DNA of 16,650 nt, taken from the NCBI GenBank assembly GCA_025194985.1, contig JAOANE010000028.1, positions 1 through 16,650 of the forward strand, written 5' to 3'. The position numbers and the translations under genes were made by a program. Below, piece after piece: positions 1-6,959 of this stretch. The notes below the pieces were generated by a model. It saw only the letters and a program-made list of their open reading frames with translations, did not search any database and was not told where the DNA came from. Positions within the stretch are counted from its first letter, which is position 1; the number at the start of each line of letters is the position of its first letter. The DNA is from Regnicoccus frigidus (GTDB lineage Bacteria > Cyanobacteriota > Cyanobacteriia > PCC-6307 > Cyanobiaceae).

Positions 1-16
1 CCTGCTGCTTTCGCTT

Positions 17-463
17 TCAACGGCTTGGAAGATCACCTTCGACAAGATCCCTGAAGCGATCCAGATTGGCCTGGAGCTCCCTGGTCACAATTCCCCCAAG
101 GATGGCTGGTTCCATCAAAGGAGCAAGCACCCCGGGCAACTCGTAGCTGACCGTGAGCCGAACCGTGGTGAGGGAAGGAGTTTGGGGATAGAAGCGCACC
201 GCCCCCTTGGTGGGCAGTCCTCCCACCGATTCCCAGTGCAGCTGCTGGGCTTCAACCCGCTGGCTGATTCTGGCTTTCCAGTGGAAGCGGAACCCCTGGG
301 CTGAGAGGGTCCAGTCGGTGAGATCGGGATCCTCCAGGGTTTTGACCGATTCAATCCAACGCATCCAGCGCGGCATCGCCTCAAGATCACTCCAGACCTC
401 CCAGACCCGCTCAGCCGAAGCCTGGATCTCGGTGGTGACGCTGTGCTCCATCCAACGGCCCAT
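17..463 (-). CDS. SRPBCC (polyketide cyclase/dehydrase-like) protein
   Basis: A 148-residue protein of the START/SRPBCC helix-grip type. It has the typical N-terminal pattern for this fold: a beta strand (EHSVTTEIQASAERVW), then a D-x-E-x-M-P-R-W segment around residues 26-33, alternating strands with T-V-R-L-T-V-S-Y near residues 99-106, and a long C-terminal helix (about 121-143) ending in the L-x-x-F-R-D-L-V type pattern. The family binds hydrophobic ligands in a central cavity; the ligand here cannot be read from sequence. The ATG lies 5 nt after the zds stop codon, so the two are almost certainly co-transcribed, and a role in handling a carotenoid or other lipid is a reasonable inference but unproven. 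No signal peptide or membrane segment. An internal Met at residue 5 is an alternative start. The family call is fairly firm; function unknown. Confidence 0.85.
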   Translation of the reverse strand: MGRWMEHSVTTEIQASAERVWEVWSDLEAMPRWMRWIESVKTLEDPDLTDWTLSAQGFRFHWKARISQRVEAQQLHWESVGGLPTKGAVRFYPQTPSLTTVRLTVSYELPGVLAPLMEPAILGGIVTRELQANLDRFRDLVEGDLPSR

Positions 464-468
464 GCTGA

Positions 469-1947
469 TCAGGCCACCACAGCGCTGCTGGCCAGCCGCG
501 CCGGCTGGTCAAGGATCACCGCAGCGGCAAGACGCCCACTCATCGTGGCCCCTTCCATCGAATCGATGTAGTCCTGACGGGTGTAGCTCCCAGCCAGGAA
601 AAAGTTGCGAACCGGTGTGCGCTGCTCTGGGCGATAGGGCTCCATGCCAGGCGCCTCACGGTAGAGCGACTGGGCCAATTTCATCACGTTGCTCCAGGTC
701 AAGGTGAGAGTCTTCGCCGAGGGAAACAGCTGCCGCACCTGGGCATCAACGTCGGCGACGATTTCCGCGTTCTTGCGGGAAATCCAGGGATCCCCCGGCG
801 TGAGCACGCACTGCAGCAGGGATCCCTGGCCCTCTCGACGGTAATCGGCGGGGCTGGCCAAGGCGAGGTCGGCGAAGCAGCTGAAATCGGCGTCAGCGGT
901 GTACAGAAGATTGTTCAAGCCGCTGGGGGTTTCCAGGTCATGGCGGGCCCGCTCCTGCTCGGCCGACTCACCGAGCTCGGTCACCCAGCCGTCGTAGCGG
1001 AGCTGCACCGTGGCCACAGGCACCGTATCGAGTTTGTAGATGTGCTCGAACTGGGGGTAGCGCCGCCAGGCCTGGGGCAGGAGGCGCTGGATCCCCGGCA
1101 CATCGCAGGCCGCCAGGTAGGCATCGGCCTCAATCACCCGTTCCCCGTCCGGGGTGCCCAGGGTGAGGGCGCTCACCTCGGGAGCGTCGGCGCCGTCCTG
1201 GTGGTAGTGCACCTCCTTGACGCGATGGCGCAGATGCAGGCGGGCACCGCGGGCCTCGATGTAATCCAGGATCGGTCGATGCAGCCAGCGATGGGGCGAC
1301 CCCTTGAGCAAGTTGAGCTTGGAGGCCTCGGTTTTCGACGCGAACATCAAGAAGATAGTCAGCATGCAGCGGGCCGACATGGCGCCGCAATCGATGAAAC
1401 CCAGGGCATAGGAGATCGGGTCCCAGAGCCGCTGCAGGCTGCGCTCGCTGCCACCGTGGCTGAGGAACCACTCCTTGAAACTGATCCGATCCAGCTCGCG
1501 GATCACCTTCATGGCACCGTCGTAGTCGACCAGTCCGCGCACGATCGGGCTGGTGCCCAGGGCCAGGGCATTGCGCAGCTTGTCGATCCAGTCGAGCTGG
1601 GGCGTGGTGAAGAAGGCCTTGAGGCCGTTGAACGGCGCACCGATCAGGAAGCGAAAATCCAGCTCGCGCAGGTCACCACCTTTGTTCACGAACAGGTGGG
1701 TGTGGTCTTTGGGGAGCAGGTTCTCGAACGCCCCCACCTTGCGCATCAGGGCAAACAGGTTGGCGTAATTGAAAAAGAACACGTGCAACCCCATCTCGAT
1801 GTGGTTGCCGTCGGCGTCCTCCCAGCTGCCCACCTTGCCGCCAACGAACGGACGGGATTCGTAGAGATCCACCTGGTGGCCGGCCTCACACAGATCCACG
1901 GCGGCCGAGAGACCAGCCAGACCCGCACCCACGATGGCGACTCGCAC
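469..1947 (-). CDS. zds: Zeta-carotene desaturase (plant/cyanobacterial CrtQ type)
   Basis: A 492-residue FAD-dependent desaturase converting zeta-carotene toward lycopene (via neurosporene) in carotenoid synthesis, expected at membranes. The N-terminus carries the Rossmann dinucleotide motif GAGLAG at residues 7-12, with the acidic residue of the second strand at E30 (LYESR) and the following GGKVGSW at 36-42. The C-terminal FAD/substrate signature is NFFLAGSYTRQDYIDSMEGA, as in the phytoene/zeta-carotene desaturase family. Length matches cyanobacterial and plant-core Zds (about 480-490). The start is GTG at 1945-1947, directly preceding the V-A-I-V-G-A-G strand; no ATG lies closer. It is first in a likely two-gene unit with the SRPBCC gene and divergent from the Fe-S carrier gene. 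The sister enzyme phytoene desaturase is the main alternative, but E-M-G-L-H-V-F-F-F-N at 51-60 and the neighbourhood favour Zds. Confidence 0.95.
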   Translation of the reverse strand: MRVAIVGAGLAGLSAAVDLCEAGHQVDLYESRPFVGGKVGSWEDADGNHIEMGLHVFFFNYANLFALMRKVGAFENLLPKDHTHLFVNKGGDLRELDFRFLIGAPFNGLKAFFTTPQLDWIDKLRNALALGTSPIVRGLVDYDGAMKVIRELDRISFKEWFLSHGGSERSLQRLWDPISYALGFIDCGAMSARCMLTIFLMFASKTEASKLNLLKGSPHRWLHRPILDYIEARGARLHLRHRVKEVHYHQDGADAPEVSALTLGTPDGERVIEADAYLAACDVPGIQRLLPQAWRRYPQFEHIYKLDTVPVATVQLRYDGWVTELGESAEQERARHDLETPSGLNNLLYTADADFSCFADLALASPADYRREGQGSLLQCVLTPGDPWISRKNAEIVADVDAQVRQLFPSAKTLTLTWSNVMKLAQSLYREAPGMEPYRPEQRTPVRNFFLAGSYTRQDYIDSMEGATMSGRLAAAVILDQPARLASSAVVA

Positions 1948-2068
1948 CTTGACTGCTCCAGGAGATCAAGACTCTATGGAGCCGGCCAGCCGGGCTGCGG
2001 TTGCCCGAAGTTGCCCGGACGTCCATAGAGTGCCCCTAAGACAGACCAGATCCTCTGAGGCGGCACCG
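1948..2068. promoter_or_regulatory. Divergent promoter region zds / Fe-S carrier, with perfect inverted repeat
   Basis: This 121-bp gap separates two divergent genes. It contains ACTCTATGGA at 1971-1980 and its exact reverse complement TCCATAGAGT at 2022-2031, separated by 41 bp. Read outward on each strand, both copies give the same TAGAGT box, a 4/6 match to the sigma70 -10 hexamer: 2026-2031 on plus and 1976-1971 on minus. A tandem pair TTGCCCGAAG/TTGCCCGGAC sits at 2001-2020; its first TTGCCC could be a weak -35 for the plus promoter, with a long 19-bp spacer. I see no convincing -35 for the minus side. Seen: the repeats. Inferred: promoter function. Confidence 0.5.
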
Positions 2069-2470
2069 ATGACCAGCGCGATCTCCAACCCACCGGCAGC
2101 CACGGCCCACACCGGCAAGGACGGCAAAGGCATCCTGATCACGGATCCGGCCATGAAGCAGCTGGCCGGCCTCACCCAGCAGCTGGGCGATCAGAAACTG
2201 CTGCGGGTGGGCGTGCGCTCCGGCGGCTGCAGCGGCATGAGCTACACGATGGATTTCGTGGAGGCTGATTCGATCCTTCCAGGCGATGAGGTCTACGTCT
2301 ACGAACCGTCCGGGGCGGCCAGCTTCCGGGTGGTCTGCGACCCCAAAAGCCTGCTGTACATCTACGGGATGCAGCTTGATTTCAGTTCGGCCCTGATCGG
2401 CGGTGGCTTCAACTTCACCAATCCCAATGCCAGCCAGACCTGCGGTTGCGGCAGCTCCTTCGCCGTCTGA
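2069..2470 (+). CDS. A-type iron-sulfur cluster carrier (HesB/IscA/SufA family)
   Basis: A 133-residue A-type Fe-S carrier/assembly accessory protein. The three ligand cysteines are present: C54 in SGGCSGMSY (51-59), and C125 and C127 in the C-terminal TCGCGSSF. The family normally has about 105-120 residues; the extra N-terminal 20 or so residues are low-complexity and likely disordered. The ATG at 2069 is preferred because an upstream in-frame extension to 1934 would run through the divergent promoter region and overlap zds. The family receives 2Fe-2S or 4Fe-4S clusters and hands them to apoproteins; in a cyanobacterium the clients include photosystem I and NDH-1 components, though no client is shown here. 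It appears to lead a plus-strand run of four genes. Whether it is the SufA or the IscA paralogue cannot be decided from sequence alone. Confidence 0.93.
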   Translation: MTSAISNPPAATAHTGKDGKGILITDPAMKQLAGLTQQLGDQKLLRVGVRSGGCSGMSYTMDFVEADSILPGDEVYVYEPSGAASFRVVCDPKSLLYIYGMQLDFSSALIGGGFNFTNPNASQTCGCGSSFAV

Positions 2471-2544
2471 GCGCGCCGGCCGGCAGCGTCCTGCGGTCCG
2501 GTGGCGTGGGAATCTGATCGCCTGACCCGCCAGAGCGTTAGCCG

Positions 2545-2973
2545 ATGTCGGCCCCCACGGACACCACGGAATCCCTGTTCGATCAGGCGATGGGCCGTTA
2601 TCAGGGCGGTGCCCCGGCCGCCGAGGTGATCGATGATTTCCTCGCCATCACGGCCCAGGCGCCGCGCCTGTCAGCCGCCTGGACTTGCCTGTCCTGGTTG
2701 CAGCTGCTGGACGATCAGCCCGAGCCGGGCCTGCGCTCCGCTCGCACAGCGGTGAAGCTCAACCCCCAGGACCCCCAGGCCAGGATCAATCTCTGCCTGG
2801 CCATGCTCGACACGGGCGCCAAGGGAGTGCGCGAGCACATCGATCTGGTGTTGCGGGTCACGGCGATGGCGCCTGAACTCTCGGCCGACCTGCAGGCCTC
2901 GATCGCCGATGGATTGCGCCGCAAGCCCGGTTGGCGCTCGCTGGAGAAGGTGAGGGACTGGTTGCAGGGCTGA
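2545..2973 (+). CDS. Small TPR-like helical-repeat protein
   Basis: A 142-residue soluble protein with helix-turn-helix repeat character. The stretch around residues 46-90 (A-W-T-C-L-S-W-L-Q-L-L, then G-L-R-S-A-R-T-A-V-K-L-N-P-Q-D-P-Q-A-R-I-N-L-C-L-A) closely fits the tetratricopeptide pattern, including the diagnostic N-P-x-D-P-x-A between repeats. A second degenerate unit follows with M-A-P-E-L near 110. TPR proteins are scaffolds for protein-protein contacts; no catalytic motif is visible. The C-terminus (RRKPGWRSLEKVRDWLQG) is basic and amphipathic. No signal peptide. The next gene starts 27 nt downstream, so co-transcription with the LpxB-related gene is likely. Start ATG at 2545 has only a weak ribosome-binding site. 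Partner and role unknown. Confidence 0.85.
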   Translation: MSAPTDTTESLFDQAMGRYQGGAPAAEVIDDFLAITAQAPRLSAAWTCLSWLQLLDDQPEPGLRSARTAVKLNPQDPQARINLCLAMLDTGAKGVREHIDLVLRVTAMAPELSADLQASIADGLRRKPGWRSLEKVRDWLQG

Positions 2974-2986
2974 GCCGGTGACAGCC

Positions 2987-2991
2987 GGAGG
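2987..2991 (+). promoter_or_regulatory. Ribosome-binding site of the LpxB-related gene
   Basis: GGAGG lies 9 nt before the ATG at 3001, in the 27-nt gap after the TPR-like gene. It is a good Shine-Dalgarno match and fixes the start at 3001. Confidence 0.7.
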
Positions 2992-3000
2992 CCAAACGCC

Positions 3001-4209
3001 ATGACGCGCGTTCTGTTGCTCAGCAATGGCCATGGCGAGGATCTCAGCGGCAGCCTGATCGGCCAGCGGCTTCAGGCCCGGGGTGTTGCAGTGGCCGCAC
3101 TGCCACTGGTGGGGCACGGCGCCGCCTACCGGCAGGCGGGCCTGAGCGTGCTCGGCCAGACCCGGGAGTTCAGCACCGGCGGGCTGGGTTACACCAGCCT
3201 GGGAGGCAGGCTGACGGAAGTGTTCCAGGGCCAGGCCACCTATCTGTTGCAAAGGCTGGGGCTGTTCCTGCGGCGAAGCCGCTCGGTGGACCTGGTGGTG
3301 GTGATCGGTGATGTGCTGCCGGTCCTGTTTGCCTGGTGCAGCCGCAGGCCCGTTGTCACCTATCTGGTGGCCTACTCCAGCTACTACGAGGGTCGGCTGC
3401 GGCTGCCCTGGCCCTGCGGCGTCTGCCTGAGAAGCCGGCGCTTCCGGCGCGTGTTCAGTCGCGACGCCCTCAGCGCCGCCGATCTCAGCACCCAGCTGGG
3501 CCGCAGGGTGCAGTTCCTCGGCAATCCCTTCCTTGATCCAGCCCTGGCAACCCCGGCTGCGCCCGAAGCACAAGCCGCTCCAAGCGCGCCCACGTCGTCG
3601 CGGCAGCATCTGGGCCTCCTGCCCGGCAGCCGCCTGCCGGAGGCCCAGCGCAATCTGGCCTTGATGCTGGAGGTGCTCGTCCGCCTGCCGCCGCCCCTGC
3701 AGCAACCGGAACGGCTCGGCCTGACGGCGGCGTTGGTCAAGGATTTCCAGGCCGGGCAGGTGGCGGAGCTGGCCGCCAGGCAGGGGTGGCGGCTAGAGGG
3801 ACAGATCCTGCGGCGCGGCAGCCTGGAGCTCCAACTCCGCTGGGGGCAATTCCCAACGGTGCTGCAGCGCTCCAACCTGCTGCTCTCGATGACCGGCACC
3901 GCTGCTGAGCAAGCCGTGGGGCTGGGCAAACCGGTGGTGCAACTGGCCGGCTGCGGCCCCCAGTTCACCCCTGCCTTCGCCGAGGCCCAGCGGCGGCTGC
4001 TAGGGAGTTCGCTGGCCTGCACAGACGGCGAGCCGGGCTCGGAGCAGAGCCTGATTGGCTGCGCCGAGCTGCTCGCAAGCCAGCTCAAGGCCCTGGGCGA
4101 GGGCCCGGAGTGGGCCGAACGCTGCCGAAGCAATGGACTGGAGCGGATCGGAGGTCCGGGCGGCTCAGCCAGAATGGTTGCAGAGATTCTGGCGGTGCTG
4201 GATGGCTGA
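3001..4209 (+). CDS. Lipid-A-disaccharide synthase-related protein (TIGR03492-like)
   Basis: A 402-residue GT-B-fold protein resembling LpxB but of the separate cyanobacterial/plastid-lineage group. The N-terminal half has a strand-loop VLLLSNGHGEDLSG (4-17), P-L-V-G-H-G-A-A-Y (35-43) and V-V-V-I-G-D-V-L-P (99-107), all positioned as in LpxB. The C-terminal half has L-G-L-L-P-G-S-R-L-P-E (about residue 205) and the sugar-nucleotide-binding region M-T-G-T-A-A-E-Q-A-V-G-L-G-K-P-V-V-Q (297-314). True LpxB transfers a lipid-X sugar from UDP-diacylglucosamine; the donor and acceptor here are unknown, so it should not be assigned to lipid A synthesis on homology alone. Its stop codon overlaps the next gene's start by 8 nt, implying translational coupling. 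No transmembrane helix; probably peripheral at the inner face of a membrane. Confidence 0.87.
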   Translation: MTRVLLLSNGHGEDLSGSLIGQRLQARGVAVAALPLVGHGAAYRQAGLSVLGQTREFSTGGLGYTSLGGRLTEVFQGQATYLLQRLGLFLRRSRSVDLVVVIGDVLPVLFAWCSRRPVVTYLVAYSSYYEGRLRLPWPCGVCLRSRRFRRVFSRDALSAADLSTQLGRRVQFLGNPFLDPALATPAAPEAQAAPSAPTSSRQHLGLLPGSRLPEAQRNLALMLEVLVRLPPPLQQPERLGLTAALVKDFQAGQVAELAARQGWRLEGQILRRGSLELQLRWGQFPTVLQRSNLLLSMTGTAAEQAVGLGKPVVQLAGCGPQFTPAFAEAQRRLLGSSLACTDGEPGSEQSLIGCAELLASQLKALGEGPEWAERCRSNGLERIGGPGGSARMVAEILAVLDG

Positions 4210-4498
4210 AGCGTCTTCCCTTCCCTGGCTGGAGCGATTGAAGGGCTGGATCGACGGCCTGCTGGTGCTGAACGTGTTCGTGGTGATGGGCGGGGCCCTC
4301 TGGTTCGCCGTGGCCGTGGGCCTGCACGTGGGCCTGCATGGCCAGAAGCTGGAGGCGCCGCTGATCCTGTTTCAGAAGCTCTGGGAACCGCTGTTCACCC
4401 CGGCGATCGGCCTGCTGATGGCCGCTGCCGTGCTCAGCGGGGTGCTGGGGTGGTGGCAGCGGCGAGGGCGCCGGCAAGATCTGGATAACGGAAGTTGA
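4202..4498 (+). CDS. Small two-helix membrane protein, conserved type
   Basis: A 98-residue protein with two predicted transmembrane helices, roughly 18-44 (L-L-V-L-N-V-F-V-V-M-G-G-A-L-W-F-A-V-A-V-G-L) and 66-85 (T-P-A-I-G-L-L-M-A-A-A-V-L-S-G-V-L-G-W-W), separated by a short loop H-G-Q-K-L-E-A-P. The tail Q-R-R-G-R-R-Q is basic, so the C-terminus is probably cytoplasmic. The ATG at 4202 is chosen because it overlaps the stop of the LpxB-related gene (ATGGCTGA), typical of coupled translation; longer in-frame starts from 4055 would only re-read that gene. Its last 65 bp overlap the 3' end of the convergent SDR gene. I recognise no named family. Co-expression suggests it could assist the upstream glycosyltransferase-like protein at the membrane (inference). 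Confidence 0.82.
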   Translation: MAEASSLPWLERLKGWIDGLLVLNVFVVMGGALWFAVAVGLHVGLHGQKLEAPLILFQKLWEPLFTPAIGLLMAAAVLSGVLGWWQRRGRRQDLDNGS

Positions 4499-5369
4499 AG
4501 CCTTGGTGCTGCAGGCGCTCAGCCAGCACGTACTGACCCTCCAGAACCACCTGGGCGCCGTCGCCGAGCATGAGCTGCAGCACCGGGGCGGGCACCGGCA
4601 GGAAGCTGGGCCGCCCCAGCGCCTTGCCGAGGGCGGCAGCGAACTCTTTCATCAAAACCGGGTTGGGCGCCACGGCGTTGTAGACCCCGCCAAAAGCCGG
4701 ATCCTCGAGCGCCGAGGCGATCAACAGGCAGAGGTCGCTGCGCTGGATCCAGCTCATCCATTGCCTCCCGGTGCCGATCGGGCCACCGAAACCGGCCTGG
4801 AACACCGGCAACATCTTGCCGAGGGCGCCGCCGTCGGCCCCGAGCACGATGCCGATGCGCAGGGTCACCACCCGGGAGAAGGCCGCCGCTTCTGCCGCCG
4901 CCGCCTCCCACTGGCTGCAGAGCCGACCCAAGAAATCGTCTGCTGCCGGGCTGGTCTCAGCGAAGCGCTGCTCCGGGCTGGAGCCATAGACACCCACCGC
5001 GGAGCCGTTCACGAGCACCGCAGGTTTCTGCTGCTGCCGGGCCATCGCCTCCACCAGCAGGCGGGTGGTCTGCACGCGGCTGTCCAACAGCAGGCGGCAG
5101 TGCTCAGGGGTCCAGCGCTTTTCGGCGATCGGTTCACCGGCCAGGTTGACCACCCCTTCGGCGCCAGCGATGGCCTCAGCCAGCGGCGCTTGCTGCCAGC
5201 TGGCCGCCTGGGAGGGATCGGCCTGAATCCGATGCAGCTGCGGATGATCCAGGCCAGCCAGGCTGTTGGCGCCTCGGCTCACCACGGTGCAGCCATGGCC
5301 GCGCTCCAGCAGCCAGGGGACCAACTCCCGTCCAACAAAGCCCGTGCATCCCAGGAGAAGCAGCCGCAT
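4434..5369 (-). CDS. TIGR01777-family NAD(P)-dependent epimerase/dehydratase-like protein
   Basis: A 311-residue extended-SDR-like protein. It starts with a Rossmann motif GCTGFVG at residues 7-13, followed by S-R at 31-32 after the second strand. The family hallmark N-L-A-G-E-P-I (75-81) with K-R-W (84-86) is present, as are G-S-A-V-G-V-Y-G (122-129) and the R-I-G-I-V-L-G strand (171-177). The C-terminal third (about 240-311) matches the small helical DUF1731 domain. Family members are annotated as epimerases or, historically, as SulA-like division inhibitors; the classical SDR Y-x-x-x-K pair is not evident, so enzymatic activity and substrate remain unknown. The ATG at 5367-5369 is 33 nt after the stop of the upstream antiporter gene, so they probably share a transcript. 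The 3' end overlaps the convergent small membrane-protein gene by 65 bp. Confidence 0.9.
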   Translation of the reverse strand: MRLLLLGCTGFVGRELVPWLLERGHGCTVVSRGANSLAGLDHPQLHRIQADPSQAASWQQAPLAEAIAGAEGVVNLAGEPIAEKRWTPEHCRLLLDSRVQTTRLLVEAMARQQQKPAVLVNGSAVGVYGSSPEQRFAETSPAADDFLGRLCSQWEAAAAEAAAFSRVVTLRIGIVLGADGGALGKMLPVFQAGFGGPIGTGRQWMSWIQRSDLCLLIASALEDPAFGGVYNAVAPNPVLMKEFAAALGKALGRPSFLPVPAPVLQLMLGDGAQVVLEGQYVLAERLQHQGFNFRYPDLAGALAAATTPAPR

Positions 5370-5402
5370 GCCGATGGTTCCGATCGCTGGTGGGAACCCA
5401 GG

Positions 5403-6656
5403 CTAGGAGTAGGGGTCGTGGAGCACCGCTGACGTTGTGGTCAGGCCGAGGCGACGGGCCAGGGGCACCAGGGCAAAGCCCTGGAAGAGCAGACCCATCA
5501 GCACCACCCCCAGGGCCAGGGACGGCATCAGGCGCCCCCAGGAAACATCGCTGGCGGCGGCCTGAATCGCCATGGCGATCGGCACCGCCCCGCGCAGGCC
5601 GGCCAGGCCCACAAAGGTCTTCTCCGCCTGGCCAAAGGGCGAACCCAGCAACATCCCCTGCACCATCAAGCTCCGCGCCAGCAACATCACCAGAAACAAA
5701 GCCAACGACCAGGGCAACGCCTGAACCACCTCCTGGGGATCCACCACCAGGCCCATGCAGAGAAACAGCATCAGCTCGGCCATCTTGGCGAAGCCGGCCT
5801 GGGCCTCCTCCATGGCGGGCTGATCGCACGTCGGGCTGTTTCCCAGCACCAGCCCGACGATGAACGCCGCCAGCAGGCCACTGCCGCCCAACAACTGGGT
5901 GACCCCCACCACCAGCATCAACTCGGCCAGGCTCATCACCGCCAGCACCGAAGGGCTGACCCGTCGCCGATGCGTGGACAGCAACTGCTGGGCCAGGCTG
6001 CCGCCCAAGAAACCCAACAGGCCACCGAGGAGGAACTGGCGCACCACGTCGATCACAAGCCCCGACGGGGCCGTGGTCGCTCCGCCCGCGCTGGCCAGGG
6101 CCAGGGCCAGACCCGCAAACACCACGGCCACCGGATCATTCACAGCCGATTCCATCTCGATCAGGGCCAGCAAGCGGGGCGGCAGGTGGCCTGAGAGCGG
6201 CCGCAGCATCGCCATCACGGCCGACGCATCGGTGCTGCAGACCATGGCCCCTACGAACAGGGCCAGGGGCAGGCTGGTGGGAAGCAGGCTGCCCGGCAGG
6301 CTCTGAAAGCCCAGCACCGCCACCATCACCAGCAAAGCCGTGATCAGGGAGCCGGCGGTGGCCAGGCGGGTGGCCGGCTTGACGATGCTGAGGACCCTGG
6401 CCCAGTTGGTGGTGAGCCCACCGAAGAACAGCACCAGCACCAGGGCCACCTGGGCCACCTCTTCGGCCCTGGCCAGGCTGAGCAGTGCCTTGGCTCCACC
6501 GGGGATGGCCTCCAGGTTGTTGTCGGTGAGCAGGCCCAGCGCCAGCACCAGCAAGATCCCGGGCACGCGTACCTTGAAGGCGAAGGTATCGAGCAGTACG
6601 GCGACCAGCAGCAGGGCGCCGAACACGGCCAGCATGGCGGCCAGGTTCGTGGTCAC
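5403..6656 (-). CDS. NhaP2-like cation/proton antiporter (CPA1 family)
   Basis: A 417-residue polytopic membrane protein with about 11-13 hydrophobic helices, exchanging K+ or Na+ for H+ across the membrane. Diagnostic ion-path motifs are S-T-D-A-S-A-V (141-147) and E-S-A-V-N-D-P-V-A-V (169-178), the latter carrying the ND acidic pair, plus G-L-R-G-A-V-P-I-A-M-A (353-363). The pattern is closest to the NhaP2/CvrA group, but no C-terminal TrkA-C or CorC-like regulatory domain is present: the protein ends soon after the last helix, so it is a membrane core only. I chose the GTG at 6654-6656, just before T-T-N-L-A-A-M-L-A-V-F; a longer in-frame GTG at 6731 would overlap the divergent ndhO start and add a non-hydrophobic, basic leader. 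Start uncertain; family call strong, cation specificity unknown. Confidence 0.88.
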   Translation of the reverse strand: MTTNLAAMLAVFGALLLVAVLLDTFAFKVRVPGILLVLALGLLTDNNLEAIPGGAKALLSLARAEEVAQVALVLVLFFGGLTTNWARVLSIVKPATRLATAGSLITALLVMVAVLGFQSLPGSLLPTSLPLALFVGAMVCSTDASAVMAMLRPLSGHLPPRLLALIEMESAVNDPVAVVFAGLALALASAGGATTAPSGLVIDVVRQFLLGGLLGFLGGSLAQQLLSTHRRRVSPSVLAVMSLAELMLVVGVTQLLGGSGLLAAFIVGLVLGNSPTCDQPAMEEAQAGFAKMAELMLFLCMGLVVDPQEVVQALPWSLALFLVMLLARSLMVQGMLLGSPFGQAEKTFVGLAGLRGAVPIAMAIQAAASDVSWGRLMPSLALGVVLMGLLFQGFALVPLARRLGLTTTSAVLHDPYS

Positions 6657-6712
6657 AGGCAGGCAGCGGAGTCGAGGGGGTTCTAGCCTGATGGAGACGC
6701 AAAGTCCTCGAG

Positions 6713-6940
6713 ATGGCCCAAACACCGGCACCAGCTTTCAAGAAGGGCTCTCTGGTGAAGGTGAGTGCGAGCGCCTATGCGGGCAGCCTGGAGGCGGCCG
6801 CCAGTGATCCCACCCCACCGGCCTATCTGTTTGAAGGCCCCGGCGAGGTGCTCGCCCTCAAGGGTGACTACGCCCAGCTGCACTGGAGTCTGCCGATCCC
6901 CGATGTCTGGTTGCGCACCGACCAGCTCGAGCCATTCTGA
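6713..6940 (+). CDS. ndhO: NAD(P)H-quinone oxidoreductase subunit O
   Basis: A 75-residue NdhO, a small stromal-side subunit specific to the NDH-1 complex of cyanobacteria and plant chloroplasts, which carries out ferredoxin-dependent plastoquinone reduction in cyclic electron flow and respiration. The recognisable features are the N-terminal basic segment F-K-K-G-S-L-V-K-V (9-17), the core P-P-A-Y-L-F-E-G-P-G-E-V-L-A-L-K-G-D-Y-A (34-53), and the ending W-S-L-P-I-P-D-V-W-L-R-T-D-Q-L-E-P-F. Length fits the family (about 70-80). No membrane helix, as expected for this peripheral subunit. The ATG at 6713 leaves 56 bp to the divergent antiporter start. It stands alone, away from other ndh genes, which is usual for cyanobacteria. 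Confidence 0.96.
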   Translation: MAQTPAPAFKKGSLVKVSASAYAGSLEAAASDPTPPAYLFEGPGEVLALKGDYAQLHWSLPIPDVWLRTDQLEPF

Positions 6941-6959
6941 GCTGAGGCTTCACCCCACC

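Noticed and set aside
940..2028. Long plus-strand open frame (362 codons) antisense to zds
   Set aside because: It is the complement of a confidently identified zds gene; its composition (His/Gln/Gly/Leu-rich without domain pattern) is typical of a shadow frame in GC-rich DNA.
1934..2068. 45-residue N-terminal extension of the Fe-S carrier
   Set aside because: It would overlap the zds start and cover the divergent promoter; the extension has no targeting or domain character, whereas ATG 2069 gives a normal family length.
2671..3705. Minus-strand open frame of 344 codons across the TPR-like and LpxB-like genes
   Set aside because: It spans two real genes and their gap with Gln/His-rich low-complexity translation; no ribosome-binding site or family pattern.
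4503..5432. Plus-strand open frame of 309 codons antisense to the SDR gene
   Set aside because: The opposite strand carries a clear Rossmann/TIGR01777 protein; the antisense translation is His/Gln-rich without structure.
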